Shown piece after piece: positions 62,088 through 64,000 of a stretch of 64,000 nt of DNA. The notes under the pieces are model-generated. The model made no database searches. It was not told the origin of the DNA and was given only the letters and a program-made list of their open reading frames with translations. Location: contig OX467089.1 in the NCBI GenBank assembly GCA_950106755.1, forward strand, positions 21,061,345 to 21,125,344, in the 5' to 3' direction. Each line of letters starts with the position of its first letter. Positions within the stretch are counted from its first letter, which is position 1. The DNA is from Climacium dendroides. Lineage: Eukaryota; Streptophyta; Bryopsida; Hypnales; Climaciaceae. The position numbers were made by a program, and so were the translations under genes.

Positions 62088-62224
62088 AGTTGGTGAATGA
62101 TAGGGACTTCGATGGCCTACAACCACTGCAACAAGTCGTGGACCTGGTGCGCCAACCAGCAGACAATAGTGGAGAGTATGTTGCCGTAGTTAGCGATGAC
62201 ATTGCATCTGAGGAGGAAACATAG
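62088..62224 (+). other. Possible captured gene fragment between the two CACTA right ends
   Basis: A + frame opens immediately after the internal terminus and ends at TAG (62222-62224). It reads QLVNDRDFDGLQPLQQVVDL and then ENSGEYV-like acidic sequence (NSGEYVAVVSDDIASEEET). Composition is more balanced than the surroundings. It is only 45 codons, has no start codon of its own and is not recognised. It could be sequence picked up by the element or a relic of its own protein. Confidence 0.25.
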
Positions 62225-63243
62225 GGTGTTCACATCATTGACATGTGTTTTCTATGCCATCATTTTGACGTCACGTAGGACGTTTGAGAAATACAAAGCC
62301 ATCAGCATGTTCATGTCTTCTAAGTAGACCCATTGCATCTTGAACGTGCATTTTGTGGCAGAGTCTGTCTTGCTTGGTGCTGCAAGTGACATCATATGAA
62401 TAGGGTGGAATTTTATCCTAATGAAGTTTGTTGAACGTGCGCAAAATGTAAGACTTCAATAGCCCAAAAATGAACCTAAACCAAGTAAACACATATGTCA
62501 TTTATACTACATAAGAAGGACGTACATCATGTGCAAATTCAACCTTGGGCATAAAGTCATGTCATGCATCTATAGTCATTTTGACATCAAAGAAGACGCC
62601 TACAATTGCTTCCACAACACCCACACATCCAGTTAAACGTAATGAAACGCACAATGGATAGCATGTGGTTTGAAGTTACATTCGTAGTAAGTACAAAATG
62701 TTGACGCTAGAAGTGACGTCAATGTGGACGTCAGTACGTCACTTGTGACGTCCACGGAGACATCCAAGATCGGAACATGGATAGGCCAAGTATGTTGACG
62801 TGGCATACTATGTCAACACCCATGTCCACGTCACACAATTTCCACCTCATCACGCCACGTCAAATGCCACGTAAGCTTTTAAGACGACACCATCTACCCG
62901 TTGTCTTCTTTTTAACCTTGGGCAGTCACTTTACCTCTGACTGTACCAAAATTCTAAATCAACTTCTGAACTAAGTTTGACCAAAGATGGTGACGTGGCT
63001 GAACATGTTATTGTGGACATCCTTGGAAACATCTGGTGTCCACCTGGATGTCTTACATTGCATCATTGTTTTTTGTAGCATCAGTATGTTGTGACTGAAA
63101 TCTAGCAATGCTATCAAAGACATCAGAGCAAAATCTTCACTTTTTCGGCCTGACACCTCAACGTCTTCTGCGACGTATTGTGTTTTCGCGGACATACGTC
63201 GTTTTTGGCTGGATGTCCAAGCAGATGTAGTTTTCTTATAGTG

Positions 63244-64000
63244 TTTGCAAGTCCAGATTCCACAATCGGAGGTATGCAATTAGGGTTCGGTAAATGGCAG
63301 CGGTGTCCTGCCCACCATCGATTGGCAGCAGTCCCAAAAAAACTATTACTAGTAGACCTTCTTCAACAATGGTAGCAAACAAGACAAGGTGCCCTGTCAC
63401 ACTGATATCAATAGACTCGTCGACCATCACCCCAAAGAAAGCTGAATTTCAGACACGATTCAAAATTTGCTTTTGAATTACAACCGATAAACAAAGCATA
63501 AGAGTTGCACATGATTTCTTGTCCTGGTATAAAGACAAGGTCATCGGGGCTTTGACACTTACCAACAACTTACATAAAGAAGGAAATTTAGAATAGGGTA
63601 AAGATTGCTTTCCCCAAAAGTAGGCAACTTGCATCAAAGAGGCAACTGCCTCATCGCACGCCCTCTGGCCATTCACGATGATTTTCTCCATCGTTTTGCC
63701 GCCACTCTGCAATGCCCAAGCCAAATGTCTATGCTCATTGGACCAGGAGTGATCCTGGAAGGCACTTACCTTAAACATTTTGGAACCATGTTTGGCGTAT
63801 GCTGATCGACCGCCTTTTTCACTACACACTTTGTAAAATACTCTGCCAACATTTGGAACAAATTGCAATCATTGAAATTGAACAGACCATTGCTATTTCC
63901 ACTGGATTTGAGCGATCTCTGCATTTGAAGGAGGAGGTCCATGCACCCCTGAATTAGCGGTATCAGGGAAGGAATTCTTTTCAGACCCTGAAGATAAGAT
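63244..64000 (-). pseudogene. hAT transposase, N-terminal half (runs off the window)
   Basis: The minus strand from the window edge reads SEKNSFPDTANSG..., then from about 63868 a continuous frame FSVPNVG-type sequence with SKMFKVSAFQDHSWSNEHR, CDEAVASLMQVAYFWGKQSL and QKQILNRV. A TGA (63449-63451; one C-to-T step from CGA) follows, then the same frame gives FFGVMVDESIDISVTGHLVL (first catalytic Asp, 63419-63421) and ends LRLWNLDLQ at the CACTA insertion. The order matches the N-terminal part of DUF4371-type hAT transposases. The true start and the element's other end are beyond 64000. Confidence 0.82.

Larger units (their letters stand above)
59439..63243. mobile_element. CACTA-superfamily element, 3,805 bp, inserted in the hAT transposase
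   Basis: The left end CACTATAAAAAACTGTGTTT and the right end, in reverse complement, CACTATAAGAAAACTACATC are CACTA termini. Flanking trinucleotides are TTC (59436-59438) and TTT (63244-63246), a 3-bp target duplication with one change. On the host minus strand, removing the element and one AAA restores the hAT frame through LDLQ-KFMGFGSDG. Subterminal regions carry TGACGTGGCAT (59728, 59765, 62796 and variants at 59786 and 62988). No transposase gene is visible, so it is non-autonomous. Confidence 0.88.

Overview
This window looks like AT-rich, repeat-laden nuclear DNA of a land plant that still makes swimming sperm (a moss, lycophyte, fern, or a cycad/Ginkgo-grade seed plant). Two genes support this. 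One is an intron-rich gene for a three-DM10-domain axonemal protein of the EFHC1/Rib72 family, which flowering plants and conifers are not expected to need. The other is a plant-type TIR-NBS-LRR (TNL) immune receptor gene. I cannot name the species from sequence alone.

Layout. 1-8.9 kb: gene-free, with a cluster of short TTAA-centred palindromes (240-1270), a 21-bp minisatellite (2903-3070), an orphan Cys-rich open stretch (3401-3652) and two short TTAA-flanked piggyBac-type MITEs (4957-5627, 7229-8038). 9.05-19.53 kb (+): the EFHC1/Rib72-like gene, which I assemble from 11 coding exons into an uninterrupted 657-residue frame. Its introns carry dispersed repeats, a (TTA)n tract, a degenerate satellite and CACTA-ended mini-hairpins. 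22.95-28.05 kb: a complete 5.1-kb piggyBac element bounded by TTAA, with a transposase broken only by in-frame stops and a second, unrecognised coding-like block on the same strand. 29.2-32.5 kb: a foldback-type element with about 555-bp inverted arms. 33.0-37.3 kb (-): the TNL gene in four coding exons, preceded by a tandem duplication of its 5' exon region. 39.3-57.5 kb: no supported gene; several dispersed repeat families, a 2.4-kb CACTA element (43835-46232) full of short subterminal repeats, and a 0.37-kb palindrome (52212-52581). 57.9-64.0 kb (-): a hAT transposase (DUF4371/ZNF862-like type) split by a 3.8-kb CACTA element (59439-63243); removing that element and one 3-bp target duplication restores the hAT reading frame.

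DNA transposons of several superfamilies (piggyBac, hAT, CACTA, foldback, unclassified MITEs) dominate. I recognised no reverse transcriptase or gag coding sequence. The two host genes are functionally unrelated: one serves sperm flagella, the other innate immunity. Exon boundaries were read by eye from splice signals, reading frame and family resemblance; no alignment or database search was run.
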